Shown here one piece after another: positions 53,785-63,035 of a stretch of DNA of 64,000 nucleotides (the stretch's first letter is position 1; every line of letters begins with the position of its first letter). This stretch comes from Acidimicrobiaceae bacterium (GTDB lineage: Bacteria > Actinomycetota > Acidimicrobiia > Acidimicrobiales > Ilumatobacteraceae): NCBI GenBank assembly GCA_024641005.1, contig JAHEDX010000012.1:1-64000 (forward strand). The letters are read 5' to 3'. The notes beneath the pieces are model-generated. The model had not been told where the DNA came from and made no database searches. It saw only the letters and a program-made list of their open reading frames with translations. A program made the translations under genes and the position numbers.

Positions 53785-53914
53785 CACAGCCTCACTGCCG
53801 CAGTGCGCCGATGCCGGCAACAACGGAGCGGCACTGCGTGTGCCGACACTTCACTCACTGCAGCATCCGCGACCGTATCGGATCAACCATCCGCCGATCA
53901 GGGGTGAGACGGGC

Positions 53915-54676
53915 TCACGCCCCGAGCAGACGTCCGGTGACGTCGGTGGACTGGACGTCGATGGCCGAGTAGGGCAGGCGCGCGAAGAACTCGTCGGCAT
54001 TGCGGGCGAGCGTGCGAATAGCGACGTAGTTGGCACTGCCACCGATGAACGCGCCGATACCGATGGGCAACGCTCTGCCGACCGCGATCAGCCCGCGCCG
54101 CGAGCCGTACCGGCGCAGCAACGACCGGCTCATCAGCAAATTCGCCGTCTGCAGGGTGGCGAGCGGCACCCTGTTGTTGACGACCGGCACGGTGCCAGTC
54201 GTCGCCTCGTTGATGGCACGGGTGAGCCCGCCCCTGGCAGAGCTCCCGTAGATCAGCACCGCAAGCACCCACGCCCGGCGCTCGTCGACGGTGGGTTCGG
54301 GCCGGCCATGGGCCGCGGCGATCGTGAGGATCAGATCTCCGGCGCGGGCGGTGAACCATCCGAGCTCGGCCGTGGTGGCCAACAGGGTGGCAGCCGTGCC
54401 GACGGTCGGTGCCACGGCCGCCGCGCCGGCCGCCGCGCCGGTCGCACCGAGCTCACGTGCCAACGAGTCGGTGAGCGCCTTGATCTTCTCGGGTCTGATG
54501 TCTCCGGGAAGCGCGGCGGCACGCCGAGTGGCGGCATCCCATCGATTACTCGAGACGTCGTCGATCGTGTCGAGCATCCGTTGCGAGATCCTGACGACAT
54601 CGTCGGCGCCGACACGGTCCGCCAGGCGGGCAGCCCATTCGGTCGCCCTCGCGTTCAGTCGCGCATTTTGTCGCAC
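53915..54676 (-). CDS. EcsC family protein
   Basis: A 253-residue protein with the EcsC-like middle region: LARELGATGAAAGAAAVAPTVGTAATLLATTAELGWFTARAGDLILTIAAAHG, then RAWVLAVLIYGSSA and IGAFIGGSANYVAIRTLARNADEFFA. EcsC-type proteins are found beside ABC exporters in Bacillus but have no known reaction. GTG start with TAGAAC 6 nt upstream and no Shine-Dalgarno. Flanking gap of about 130 bp to the ATPase contains nothing recognisable. Confidence 0.75.
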   Translation of the reverse strand: MRQNARLNARATEWAARLADRVGADDVVRISQRMLDTIDDVSSNRWDAATRRAAALPGDIRPEKIKALTDSLARELGATGAAAGAAAVAPTVGTAATLLATTAELGWFTARAGDLILTIAAAHGRPEPTVDERRAWVLAVLIYGSSARGGLTRAINEATTGTVPVVNNRVPLATLQTANLLMSRSLLRRYGSRRGLIAVGRALPIGIGAFIGGSANYVAIRTLARNADEFFARLPYSAIDVQSTDVTGRLLGA

Positions 54677-54775
54677 GCGAGAGTTCTACCGCATACGAGA
54701 CCTCTGGTGGCGTCCACCGCCCGGCAGACGCGATCGTCACCATTTCGCGGGATGTCGAGACACCCCACCGAACCG

Positions 54776-55966
54776 TCAGCTGACGAGTTCGGCGATGCGG
54801 CGGATGCCCTCTTCCATGTCGGCGTCACCGAGCGCGAAACTGAACCGGGCATAGCCGGGGGCACCGAACGCCTCACCGGGCACGAACGCCACCTTGGCCT
54901 GCTCGAGCACCAGATCGGCGAGTTCGAGCGTGGTGCCGGCGGTCTGCCCGTTGATCGGGCGTCCCAGCAGACCCGACACGTTGGGGAAGCAGTAGAACGC
55001 ACCCTGCGGCTCGATGCACGAGACACCGTCGATGTCGTTGAGCATCCGGTGCATGTTGGCGCCGCGACGGGTGAATGCGTCGCGCATCATCACGACATCG
55101 TCGAGCGAGCCGGCCACGGCGGCCAACGCGGCACGCTGTGCCACATTCGAGACATTCGACGTGGCATGGCTCTGGAAGTTGGTCGAGGCCTTGACGATGT
55201 CGTTGGGGCCGATCAGCCAGCCGACGCGCCACCCGGTCATCGCGTAGGTCTTGGCAACGCCGTTCAACACCAGGCACTGGTCGGCGAGGTCGGGGACGAG
55301 CGTCGGCATCGACGCAAAAGCGTGGCCACCGTAGGTGAGGTGCTCGTAGATCTCGTCGGTGATCACCCAGACGCCGCGCTCGACCGCCCACTCGCCGATC
55401 GCCTTGACCTCGGCCGGGCTGTACACGGCACCCGACGGGTTGTCGGGACTGACGAACAGCAGCACCTTGGTGCGATCGGTGACCGCCGCATCGAGCTGGT
55501 CGATGGTGACCTTGAAACCGGTCTCGTCGGCGGTGTCGATGACCACCGGCACGCCGCCGGCCAACGTGATGGCCTCGGGATACGTGGTCCAGTACGGGGC
55601 AGGCAACAGCACTTCGTCACCCGGGTCGCACAATGCAGCGAACGCCGTGAACACGGCGTGCTTTCCGCCATTGGTGACGAGCACCTGGGCGGCATCGACC
55701 TGATAGCCGGAATCGCGCAGGGTCTTCTCGGCGATCGCCTGCTTGAGCTCGGGGAGACCGCCGGCCGGCGAGTACCGGTGGTTCTTCGGATCACGGCACG
55801 CGGTGACGGCCGCTTCGACGATGTGGGCCGGCGTCGGGAAGTCGGGTTCTCCCGCTCCGAAGCCGATCACATTCTCACCGGCAGCCTGCAGGGCCTTGGC
55901 CTTCGCGTCGACGGCGAGGGTCGCAGAGGGGGCGATGGCAGCGAGTCTTTTCGAGGTTCGGTTCAC
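54776..55966 (-). CDS. aspC: Aspartate aminotransferase (class I/II, PLP-dependent)
   Basis: A 396-residue fold-type I aminotransferase. Substrate arm [62 protein letters not shown], and the PLP-lysine motif [16 protein letters not shown] are typical of the I-gamma aspartate aminotransferase branch; C-terminal [19 protein letters not shown] matches. GTG start. Converts oxaloacetate and glutamate to aspartate and 2-oxoglutarate. Prephenate specificity cannot be excluded. Confidence 0.92.
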   Translation of the reverse strand: MNRTSKRLAAIAPSATLAVDAKAKALQAAGENVIGFGAGEPDFPTPAHIVEAAVTACRDPKNHRYSPAGGLPELKQAIAEKTLRDSGYQVDAAQVLVTNGGKHAVFTAFAALCDPGDEVLLPAPYWTTYPEAITLAGGVPVVIDTADETGFKVTIDQLDAAVTDRTKVLLFVSPDNPSGAVYSPAEVKAIGEWAVERGVWVITDEIYEHLTYGGHAFASMPTLVPDLADQCLVLNGVAKTYAMTGWRVGWLIGPNDIVKASTNFQSHATSNVSNVAQRAALAAVAGSLDDVVMMRDAFTRRGANMHRMLNDIDGVSCIEPQGAFYCFPNVSGLLGRPINGQTAGTTLELADLVLEQAKVAFVPGEAFGAPGYARFSFALGDADMEEGIRRIAELVS

Positions 55967-56015
55967 GATCTCAATGCTGCCAGAGAATCCCCCCGATTCC
56001 CCGCCCGGTAACGAA

Positions 56016-56048
56016 GAGTTGGGGGCCGCGCGATGCGGCCCCCAACTC
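56016..56048. terminator. Hairpin between spondin-domain gene and aspC
   Basis: GAGTTGGGGGCCGC pairs perfectly with GCGGCCCCCAACTC across a 5-nt loop, 20 nt after the spondin-domain gene stop (minus strand). Likely transcript 3' end; no U tract. Confidence 0.75.
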
Positions 56049-56068
56049 GTGTGCCCGGCACAGGAAAC

Positions 56069-56734
56069 TCAGTCGATCCGTTCGATCGTGATACGGGCAA
56101 CCGGTCCGATCCAGCCGTGCACGCCGGGATCGAGATCACCGACTCCGAGCACCCCCTGGTGGTGCATGATCACGCCGCCCTCCGGCGCGCGTTCGAACGG
56201 GCTGTTGCCGGCAGGGCCGGGGATGTGCGCCGCCAGCTCGTCGTTGGTCTCCGTGCCGGCGTCATAGGCCCCGACTTCGACGACCTGGGTGCCCCCTCCC
56301 AACCTGACCGAATCGAGGCCCGTGAACGCGTCGTTGGTGTTGACCAACATGCTCACGAGGCTGAGCCGGTCTCCCTGACGAGCGTCGAACTCGAACGAGT
56401 CCGAACCCATCGGGCCGATCGGGGTTGCACCCCCGACGAACGACTGCGACACGCCAGAAGCACCCCCATAGGTGTCGACGAACACGGCGAGGTTGGCGTC
56501 CTCCGCGACCGCGGCGACAGCCGCTGTCGCCGGTGCCCCCGTGCTCCACACGTCCGTCCAACGGCTGTGCACCACCACCCCGGCCGGCGACAATGGCTGG
56601 AACCCGGTCGCGATGTTCTCGATCGTGACCCGGTAGGTGGAGGTCGAACGGCCGTGGCCGGCGTTGGCGACCGCCGGGACGGCAGCGAGCCCGACGACCG
56701 CTGTGGCCGCCGCGAGAGAGTGTCGAATCTTCAT
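56069..56734 (-). CDS. Secreted spondin-domain protein
   Basis: A 221-residue exported protein. Signal peptide MKIRHSLAAATAVVGLAAVPAVANA is followed by a Spondin_N-like domain: STYRVTIENIATGFQPLSPAGVVVHSRWTDVW, VAEDANLAVFVDTYG, and MLVNTNDAFTGLDSVRL with a C-terminal TNDELAAHIPGP. Bacterial spondin-domain proteins are secreted and of unknown role. ATG at 56734 follows GGAGA and is in phase with the signal peptide; the track start at 56779 would add an untypical leader. Monocistronic with its own strong 3' hairpin. Confidence 0.82.
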   Translation of the reverse strand: MKIRHSLAAATAVVGLAAVPAVANAGHGRSTSTYRVTIENIATGFQPLSPAGVVVHSRWTDVWSTGAPATAAVAAVAEDANLAVFVDTYGGASGVSQSFVGGATPIGPMGSDSFEFDARQGDRLSLVSMLVNTNDAFTGLDSVRLGGGTQVVEVGAYDAGTETNDELAAHIPGPAGNSPFERAPEGGVIMHHQGVLGVGDLDPGVHGWIGPVARITIERID

Positions 56735-56894
56735 GGGAATCTCCTGTTCGAGGTGTGTTCGTGGACGTTCCCCACTCAACGGATCAGCCGGGAAACGAAC
56801 AAGGCGACCTGGCGAAACAAGACGGTCCGAACACGAAACGAATCGTGAAGCGCTCTGTGTGGGAAGCGCAGGAGTGCGCTGCCATGCTGGGCCC

Positions 56895-58025
56895 GTGGAT
56901 CCTCAGACCATCCGACTTCCCGACTCGATCCTGCCCGCCGACGGCCGATTTGGATGCGGTCCGTCGAAGGTCCGCGCCGAGCAGATCGAGGCGATCGTCG
57001 CCGGCGCGTCCACGATCATGGGCACGTCGCACCGCAAGCCCCAGGTCAAGGCTCTGGTCGGGTCGGTTCGTGCCGGGTTGACCGAGCTGTTCTCGCTGCC
57101 CGACGGCTGGGAGATCGTGCTCGGCAACGGTGGCACCACCGTGTTCTGGGACGCAGCGACCTTCGGACTGGTCGATCGCCGCAGCCAGCACCTGGTGTTC
57201 GGCGAGTTCTCGTCCAAGTTCGCCGAGGCCTGCGCCGCTGCCCCCCACCTCGATCGGCCCGACGTCGTCGAGAGCCCCACGGGTGATCATCCGGCACCCG
57301 TCGCCTCCCCGGGCATCGATCTGTACGCCCTGACCCACAACGAGACCTCGACCGGTGTGGCGATGCGACCCGTACGACCCGCCGGCGCCGACTCCGGCGC
57401 GATCGTCGCCGTCGACGCCACCTCGGCCGCCGGTGGACTCAGATGGGATCCGGCGGAGGTCGACGTCTACTACTTCGCCCCTCAGAAGTGCTTCGCCGCC
57501 GACGGCGGGTTGTGGTTGGCCGCCTGCTCCCCCGCGGCGACCGAACGGGTCGAGCGGATCGCCGCCGGTGACCGCTGGCGCCCGGCATCGCTCGACCTCG
57601 GCATCGCCCTCACGAACAGTCGCGCCGACCAGACCTACAACACGCCTGCTGTCGCCACGCTGATCATGCTCGACGCCCAGCTCCGGTGGATGAACGGCAA
57701 CGGTGGACTCGAATGGTGCGCTGCCCGCAGTGACAATTCGGCGGCGATCATGTACGGCTGGGCGGAGGCGCGCGAATGGGCGACCCCGTTCGTCACCGAT
57801 CCGGGCAAGCGTTCGTCTGTGGTCGCGACGATCGACCTCGATGACTCGATCGACGCCAACACGGTCTCGGCGGTACTGCGAGCGAACGGGGTCCTCGACA
57901 CCGACAGCTACCGCAAGCTCGGCCGGAACCAGCTCCGAGTCGGCATGTTCCCCGCTATCGACCCGGCCGACGTCCACGCCCTCACCCAGTGCATCGACGC
58001 CGTCGTCGAGTCGCTCGCCGCCTGA
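56895..58025 (+). CDS. serC: Phosphoserine aminotransferase
   Basis: A 376-residue PLP enzyme of serine biosynthesis (3-phosphohydroxypyruvate to phosphoserine). Motifs: RFGCGPSKVRAEQIEAIVAG, MGTSHRKPQVKALVGSVRAGL, LGNGGTTVFWDAATFGL, AVDATSAAGGLRWDPAEVDVYYFAPQKCFAADGGLW with the PLP lysine, and LRVGMFPAIDPADVHALT. Fits the actinobacterial SerC. I chose GTG at 56895, where the family N-terminus begins and a CATGCT box is 6 nt upstream; the track start at 56637 is in an antisense overlap. Confidence 0.92.
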   Translation: MDPQTIRLPDSILPADGRFGCGPSKVRAEQIEAIVAGASTIMGTSHRKPQVKALVGSVRAGLTELFSLPDGWEIVLGNGGTTVFWDAATFGLVDRRSQHLVFGEFSSKFAEACAAAPHLDRPDVVESPTGDHPAPVASPGIDLYALTHNETSTGVAMRPVRPAGADSGAIVAVDATSAAGGLRWDPAEVDVYYFAPQKCFAADGGLWLAACSPAATERVERIAAGDRWRPASLDLGIALTNSRADQTYNTPAVATLIMLDAQLRWMNGNGGLEWCAARSDNSAAIMYGWAEAREWATPFVTDPGKRSSVVATIDLDDSIDANTVSAVLRANGVLDTDSYRKLGRNQLRVGMFPAIDPADVHALTQCIDAVVESLAA

Positions 58026-58038
58026 CACACTGGTCACC

Positions 58039-58914
58039 GTGAACATCGACGACGTGCTGCAACTCGAGATCGAGGATCTCGGGCCGTTGCGGTCGCCGGT
58101 GATGCTGATCGCCTTGACCGGCCTGTTCGACATCGGCGGCGCTGCGACCACCGCGCTCGATCGGTTCGCTCCGGCCGATACCGCGATCACCATCGGCGAG
58201 ATCGATCCCGACCCGTTCTACGACTTCACCCAGGAGCGCCCACAAGTCGAGTTCGACGAGGGCGAGGTACGCCTGATCAGGTGGCCCGAGAACCAGTTCG
58301 ACGTCGTGCGCGGGCGCGGCGGGCGCGATCTGGTGGTGCTCGTCGGTGTCGAACCACACCTCGGGTGGCGCACCTATTCGGCGTGCATCACGTCGGTCGC
58401 CCGCCGACTCGGTTGCGAGGCCGTCGTGACCGTCGGCTCCGCTGCCGAGGCCGTGCCCCACACCCGCACACCGCTGGTCACTGGCAGCACCACCGATGCC
58501 GATCTCGCACGGCGGCTCGGCATCGGACAGCCGTCCTATCAGGGAGTCACGGGCGTCGTCGGCGTGATCCAATCCGATCTCGCCGAGGCCGGCATACCAT
58601 CGGTCTCGCTGCGGGTCGGCGTGCCGCACTACCTGATGAACGCCGAGCACCCGCAGGCCGTCGCCGCGCTCCAGACCCACCTGTCACACGTGTTGAACGT
58701 CCCGGTGCCCGCCGATGACGGTGAGCTGGCCGACGAGATCACCAAGTGGCGCTCGCTCCACGACGAAGTGGTCGACGGCGACATCCAACTCCAGTTCTAC
58801 GTACGCATGCTCGAACAAGAGCACGACCGTCGCTCCGAGGCCGCGATCCCGTCGGCCGACGACCTCGGGGCCGAATTCGAACAATTTCTGCGCGAACAAC
58901 GCGACGACGACTGA
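58039..58914 (+). CDS. PAC2 family (proteasome assembly chaperone-like) protein
   Basis: A 291-residue PAC2-domain protein: PVMLIALTGLFDIGGAATTALDRF at the N-terminus, VVLVGVEPHLGWRTYSACI, TVGSAAEAVPHTRTPLV, GVPHYLMNAEHPQAVAALQTHL, and a charged helical C-terminus (EFEQFLREQRDDD). Actinobacteria with the Pup-proteasome often carry such proteins, whose job is undetermined. Start GTG at 58039, 13 nt after serC, not the track start within serC. Confidence 0.88.
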   Translation: MNIDDVLQLEIEDLGPLRSPVMLIALTGLFDIGGAATTALDRFAPADTAITIGEIDPDPFYDFTQERPQVEFDEGEVRLIRWPENQFDVVRGRGGRDLVVLVGVEPHLGWRTYSACITSVARRLGCEAVVTVGSAAEAVPHTRTPLVTGSTTDADLARRLGIGQPSYQGVTGVVGVIQSDLAEAGIPSVSLRVGVPHYLMNAEHPQAVAALQTHLSHVLNVPVPADDGELADEITKWRSLHDEVVDGDIQLQFYVRMLEQEHDRRSEAAIPSADDLGAEFEQFLREQRDDD

Positions 58915-58918
58915 GCCG

Positions 58919-60394
58919 TCAGTCGCCGACCAGCGAACCGCGACCGCCCGGTAGGGCCCGCATCGCGGACGCGAGGCGTCGGGCGGCGAGCAGACACGCC
59001 ACCGCCACCACGAACGAGAGCAGCGTCGTCCAGGCGAGACCGGCACCGATCGCGCTTGCCGTCTGCTCGCCGAGCTCGACGTCCTTACCTGCGAGGACGT
59101 CGCGAACCGCCTCGATATCGCCGACGCGACGATCGACGACCAGCAGCAGGATCGCCCCGCCCAACGCGACCCCGTAGGTGATGCACAAGGTGCGGATGAA
59201 CTGATGAGCGGCGTTCGCCCTGCCCATTTCGGATTCGGCGCTGCTCGCCTGCAACAAGGTGAGCCCTGCCGTCGAGACGAACCCGATCGACAAGCCGACG
59301 GCGGCGAATCCGGCGAACACGAACCCGAGGTGCCAGTCGAACGCGATCGCCAGACCCGACAACGTCGTCGCCGGGACGATCAGGACGGCGCCGAGCAGGA
59401 TCACGTCCGACTCGCGCCATCGGTGGAGCAGACGGCTGAACACGACCGACCCGATCGTCCATCCGACGGTGAGGAACATCAGTGAGAACGCGGCGAACCC
59501 CTCCGAACGGCCACGCGTCGTCTGTACATACAAGGGCAGGTAGTTGTCGGTTGCGAGTCCGGCGATCAGCACGAGGCCACTCGTCAGGTGCACCCACCGC
59601 AACGGAAATCTGGTGAGATGCTCGCGATGGAGCACGGGATCGGGGGTGCGACCGCTGTGCCGCCAGTACCCGGTAGCGCTCGCCGTGGTGACCGCTACGC
59701 CGCCGACGACGAGCCACCATCGGTGGCCGATCTCGGACACGGCGATGAGCGATCCGATGGTGACGATCGACAGCAGCGCGACACCGGTCCAGTCCATCCG
59801 GACCGATGTCGCGCGCTCACGCGTGCTCGGCAGGGATCGCCAACCCACGGCGAGCGCGAGGGCGGTCAACGGCAACTGCACCAGGAAGATCGACCGCCAG
59901 TCGCCCATGGTGAGCAGGGCACCGGCGAGCGCGGGCCCGCCGAATCCCATGCCGCCCCAGACGAGGGAATTCGCCGCGAACGCCCTCGGTCGCAGCTCGT
60001 GTGGGTACGCCAGCCCGACTGCGGCCAGCGCCACCGCGATCACCAGCCCGCCACCGAGCCCCTGCATCACCCGCGCCGCGATCAGCATCGGAAGGTTCGG
60101 TGATGCTGCTGCCGCCGCGCTCCATGCGAGGAACCACACGCCGGTGACCCGGAACGTTCGTCGAACACCGATCGCGTCGATCACCGGACCGGCGACGATC
60201 ACCGCGACAGCAGATGTCGCGAGATATGCCGTGATCACCCACGGCACCAGACCGACATGGCCGAGGTCTTCGGTGATGTTGGGTAGGGCGGCGACGATCG
60301 CCAGACCGTCGAACGCCGCGATCGCGACAATGGTCAGGTTCGCGATCGTGACCGGAAGGTACCGACCGGCCCAGATGCTCTGGTCGGTGCTCAC
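58919..60394 (-). CDS. MFS transporter
   Basis: A 491-residue major facilitator with 12-14 helices. Loop A-like DAIGVRRTFRVTGVWFLAWS and the motif-C-like VWGGMGFGGPALAGALLTMGDWRSIFLVQLPL indicate the drug/proton antiporter branch (EmrB-like). GTG at 60394 has TACTCT exactly 6 nt upstream and no Shine-Dalgarno. It faces serC-PAC2 tail to tail. Substrate unknown, probably export. Confidence 0.88.
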   Translation of the reverse strand: MSTDQSIWAGRYLPVTIANLTIVAIAAFDGLAIVAALPNITEDLGHVGLVPWVITAYLATSAVAVIVAGPVIDAIGVRRTFRVTGVWFLAWSAAAAASPNLPMLIAARVMQGLGGGLVIAVALAAVGLAYPHELRPRAFAANSLVWGGMGFGGPALAGALLTMGDWRSIFLVQLPLTALALAVGWRSLPSTRERATSVRMDWTGVALLSIVTIGSLIAVSEIGHRWWLVVGGVAVTTASATGYWRHSGRTPDPVLHREHLTRFPLRWVHLTSGLVLIAGLATDNYLPLYVQTTRGRSEGFAAFSLMFLTVGWTIGSVVFSRLLHRWRESDVILLGAVLIVPATTLSGLAIAFDWHLGFVFAGFAAVGLSIGFVSTAGLTLLQASSAESEMGRANAAHQFIRTLCITYGVALGGAILLLVVDRRVGDIEAVRDVLAGKDVELGEQTASAIGAGLAWTTLLSFVVAVACLLAARRLASAMRALPGGRGSLVGD

Positions 60395-60400
60395 CGCGGC

Positions 60401-60406
60401 AGAGTA
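60401..60406 (-). promoter_or_regulatory. -10 box of MFS gene (leaderless)
   Basis: On the minus strand TACTCT, six bases, then GTG; perfect leaderless spacing. Confidence 0.5.
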
Positions 60407-60443
60407 ACGAGCGTCGGGGGCGAGGGCGGCACCGTGCCGATGG

Positions 60444-60476
60444 TGTTCGGTTTGGTGCCTGGCACCAAACCGAACA
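60444..60476. terminator. 33-bp hairpin after metY
   Basis: TGTTCGGTTTGGTGCC and its exact complement flank a single T. It begins 2 nt after the metY stop (minus strand). No U tract; likely 3' end or transcription stop. Confidence 0.8.
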
Positions 60477-60478
60477 GC

Positions 60479-61792
60479 TCAACTCGCGGCTGCTGCGAAA
60501 CCCTGATCGAGGTCGGCGATGATGTCGTCGATCAGCTCGAGCCCGACGCTGAGGCGGACCTGGCCAGGGGTCACACCTGCGGCCGCCTGCTCGTCGGCAG
60601 AGAGCTGGCTGTGGGTGGTCGCGGCCGGCTGGATCACCAGGCTGCGAACGTCACCGATGTTGGCGACATGACTGTGGAGCGTGAGCGCCTCGACGAACTT
60701 CTTGCCCGGCTCAGACCCGCCCACGATGTCGAACGCGATGATCGAGCCATAGCCCTTGCCCTGTCCGTACACGCGTGTGCGGTCGTGCCACGGGCTCGAC
60801 TCGAGCCCGGCATACGAGACGCCGGCGACCTGCGGGTGGGCGTCGAGATACTCGCCGACCTTCTGTGCGTTCTCCCAGTGACGGTCCATCCGGAGGCTCA
60901 ACGTTTCGAGACCCTGCAGGATCATGAACGCGTTGAACGGCGAGATCGCCATGCCCATGTCTCGCAGCATCTGGACCCGCGCCTTGAGAATGAACGAGCC
61001 GTGACCGAGCGCGGGCCAGTAGGCCAACCCGTGGTAGCTGGGATCGGGCTCGGTGAAGTTCGGGAAACGACCCGATGCTCCGTAGTCGAACGTGCCACCG
61101 TCGATGATGGCACCGCCAATCGAGGTGCCGTGACCGCCGATGAACTTGGTCAGGGAATGCACCACGATGTCGGCACCCCACTCGAGCGGCCGCACGAGGT
61201 ACGGCGTCGGCACCGTGTTGTCGACGATCAGGGGCACCCCGTGCTCGTGGGCGACCGCAGCGATGTTCTCGATGTCGAGGAAGTTGTTGCGGGGGTTGGC
61301 GAGCACCTCGCCGTAGAACGCCTTGGTGTTGGGCTGTACCGCTGCCCGCCACGCATCGAGATCGTCTGGGTCGTCGATGAAGGTGACCGCGATCCCCATC
61401 TTGGGCAGTGTGTAGTGCAGCAGGTTGTAGGTGCCCCCGTAGAGCGATGCCGACGCCACGACGTGGTCACCCGACTCGCACAGGGTGAGAATCGCCAACG
61501 TCTCGGCTGCCTGTCCGGATGCAACCGCCAGGGCGCCCGGAATACCGATCGCCGTCGTGCACCCACCTTCGAGCGCGTTGAGCCGCGCTTCGAGCGCCCC
61601 TTGCGTGGGGTTCATGATGCGGGTGTAGATGTTGCCCACCTCGGCCAAGCCGAACAGGTTCGCGGCATGCTCGGTGTCGCGGAACTCGTACGAGGTCGTC
61701 TGGTAGATCGGCACCGCCCTCGCACCGGTCGCGACATCGGGTTCGCCCCCGACATGGATTTGCTTGGTCTCGAAACCCCAGTTGTCACTCAT
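60479..61792 (-). CDS. metY: O-acetylhomoserine aminocarboxypropyltransferase (sulfhydrylase)
   Basis: A 437-residue Cys/Met-metabolism PLP enzyme making homocysteine from O-acetylhomoserine and sulfide. N-terminus GFETKQIHVGGEPDVATGARAVPIYQTTSYEF, YTRIMNPTQGALEARLNALEGG, the PLP lysine in VVHSLTKFIGGHGTSIGGAI, and C-terminal HSQLSADEQAAAGVTPGQVRLSVGLE are diagnostic of the MetY/Met17 branch. ATG with TAGAGT 8 nt upstream. Followed directly by a strong hairpin. Confidence 0.93.
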   Translation of the reverse strand: MSDNWGFETKQIHVGGEPDVATGARAVPIYQTTSYEFRDTEHAANLFGLAEVGNIYTRIMNPTQGALEARLNALEGGCTTAIGIPGALAVASGQAAETLAILTLCESGDHVVASASLYGGTYNLLHYTLPKMGIAVTFIDDPDDLDAWRAAVQPNTKAFYGEVLANPRNNFLDIENIAAVAHEHGVPLIVDNTVPTPYLVRPLEWGADIVVHSLTKFIGGHGTSIGGAIIDGGTFDYGASGRFPNFTEPDPSYHGLAYWPALGHGSFILKARVQMLRDMGMAISPFNAFMILQGLETLSLRMDRHWENAQKVGEYLDAHPQVAGVSYAGLESSPWHDRTRVYGQGKGYGSIIAFDIVGGSEPGKKFVEALTLHSHVANIGDVRSLVIQPAATTHSQLSADEQAAAGVTPGQVRLSVGLELIDDIIADLDQGFAAAAS

Positions 61793-61800
61793 CGCCCGCG

Positions 61801-61806
61801 ACTCTA
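61801..61806 (-). promoter_or_regulatory. -10 box of metY
   Basis: On the minus strand TAGAGT ends 8 nt before the ATG at 61792; no Shine-Dalgarno. Confidence 0.4.
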
Positions 61807-61810
61807 GACG

Positions 61811-61841
61811 TCTAAACCCGACCTTTCAACTCGGGTTTAGA
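61811..61841. terminator. Hairpin after mdh
   Basis: TCTAAACCCGA and TCGGGTTTAGA form an 11-bp stem with a 9-nt loop, 37 nt after the mdh stop on the minus strand and just upstream of the metY promoter. Confidence 0.7.
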
Positions 61842-61878
61842 ATTGCTGGGAAGATCGACCCACCGGTGAGCCCTCGGT

Positions 61879-62865
61879 TCAGATCAGACCGAGTTCGGCG
61901 ACAGCGTCGCGTTCAGCCGTCAGCTCCGCGGCCGACGCGTCGATCTTGCCGCGGCTGTAGTCGTCGATGTCGAGCCCCTGGACGATCTCGTACTTGCCGT
62001 CCTTGCAGACGCAGGGGAAGCTCGACATGAGGCCTTCTGGCACGCCGTAGCTACCATCGGACGGCACGCCCATCGACACCCAGTCGCCCTCGGGCGTACC
62101 GAGACTCCACGACCGGATGTGGTCGACAGCGGCGTTCGCCGCCGATGCTGCCGACGACGCCCCACGGGCCTTGATGATCGCGCCGCCGCGTGTGGCAACG
62201 GTCGGGATGTAGGTCTGGTCGACCCACTCGTGATCGCCGACCGCCTCGTAGGCGTTGCGGCCGCCGACCTCGCAGTGGAACAGGTCGGGATACTGCGTGT
62301 TGGAGTGGTTGCCCCAGATCGTCATCTTCTTGACGTCGTTGACGCTCACTCCCAGCTTGGTCGCGAGTTGGCTGATCGCCCGGTTGTGGTCGAGCCGGGT
62401 CATCGCCGTGAAGCGGCCGGGATCGAGGTCGGTCGCATTGCTCCTCGCGATCAACGCGTTGGTGTTGGCAGGGTTGCCGACCACGAGCACCTTCACGTCG
62501 CGCTTGGCCGAGCGCGAGAGCGCCTCGCCCTGCGGCTTGAAGATGCCACCGTTGGCAGCGAGCAGATCGGAGCGGTCCATGCCGTCCTTGCGGGGCATCG
62601 CTCCGACGAGCAGAGCCACATCGGCGTCGCCGAACGCTACATCGGCGTCGTCGGTGCACACGACCGACGACAGCAACGGGAACGCACAGTCGTCGAGTTC
62701 CATCCTGACCCCTTCGAGCGCGCCGAGCGCCGGAGTGATCTCGAGGAGCGACAAGGCGATCGGCGTGTCGGGGCCGAGCATCGAGCCCGAGGCGATACGG
62801 AAGAGCAACGAATAACCGATCTGACCGGCAGCGCCGGTCACTGCAACACGAACTGGTGACGTCAT
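61879..62865 (-). CDS. mdh: Malate dehydrogenase
   Basis: A 328-residue NAD-dependent malate dehydrogenase, the typical length of this clade. NAD-binding motif [73 protein letters not shown]; and the catalytic His in [20 protein letters not shown] at 62865 has TACGCT 7 nt upstream and no ribosome-binding site, so leaderless; the track start at 62976 is too long. Interconverts malate and oxaloacetate in the TCA cycle. Confidence 0.95.
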   Translation of the reverse strand: MTSPVRVAVTGAAGQIGYSLLFRIASGSMLGPDTPIALSLLEITPALGALEGVRMELDDCAFPLLSSVVCTDDADVAFGDADVALLVGAMPRKDGMDRSDLLAANGGIFKPQGEALSRSAKRDVKVLVVGNPANTNALIARSNATDLDPGRFTAMTRLDHNRAISQLATKLGVSVNDVKKMTIWGNHSNTQYPDLFHCEVGGRNAYEAVGDHEWVDQTYIPTVATRGGAIIKARGASSAASAANAAVDHIRSWSLGTPEGDWVSMGVPSDGSYGVPEGLMSSFPCVCKDGKYEIVQGLDIDDYSRGKIDASAAELTAERDAVAELGLI

Positions 62866-62872
62866 GTCATTG

Positions 62873-62878
62873 AGCGTA
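62873..62878 (-). promoter_or_regulatory. -10 box of mdh (leaderless)
   Basis: On the minus strand TACGCT is 7 nt before the ATG at 62865. Confidence 0.45.
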
Positions 62879-63035
62879 TGCGCGCCGTGGCGCGCCGACC
62901 CAACGGATGGCGGCACCGCCTTCGAAACGTGGAGGCGGGACCCGCTTCGGGCATCGCTTGCACACATGCCGACCATCGCGGTCGAAGCTCTCAGGGCGTT
63001 CAGGTGGCGCCGGATTCCACGGGTTCGTCAGCCGG

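Noticed and set aside
53840-56011. 723-residue plus-strand ORF
   Set aside because: It runs antisense through EcsC and aspartate aminotransferase, has no domain motifs, and crosses their intergenic region without any sign of a start site.
60434-61807. 457-residue plus-strand ORF opposite metY
   Set aside because: An Arg/Val/Gly-rich shadow of metY; metY has all PLP enzyme motifs.
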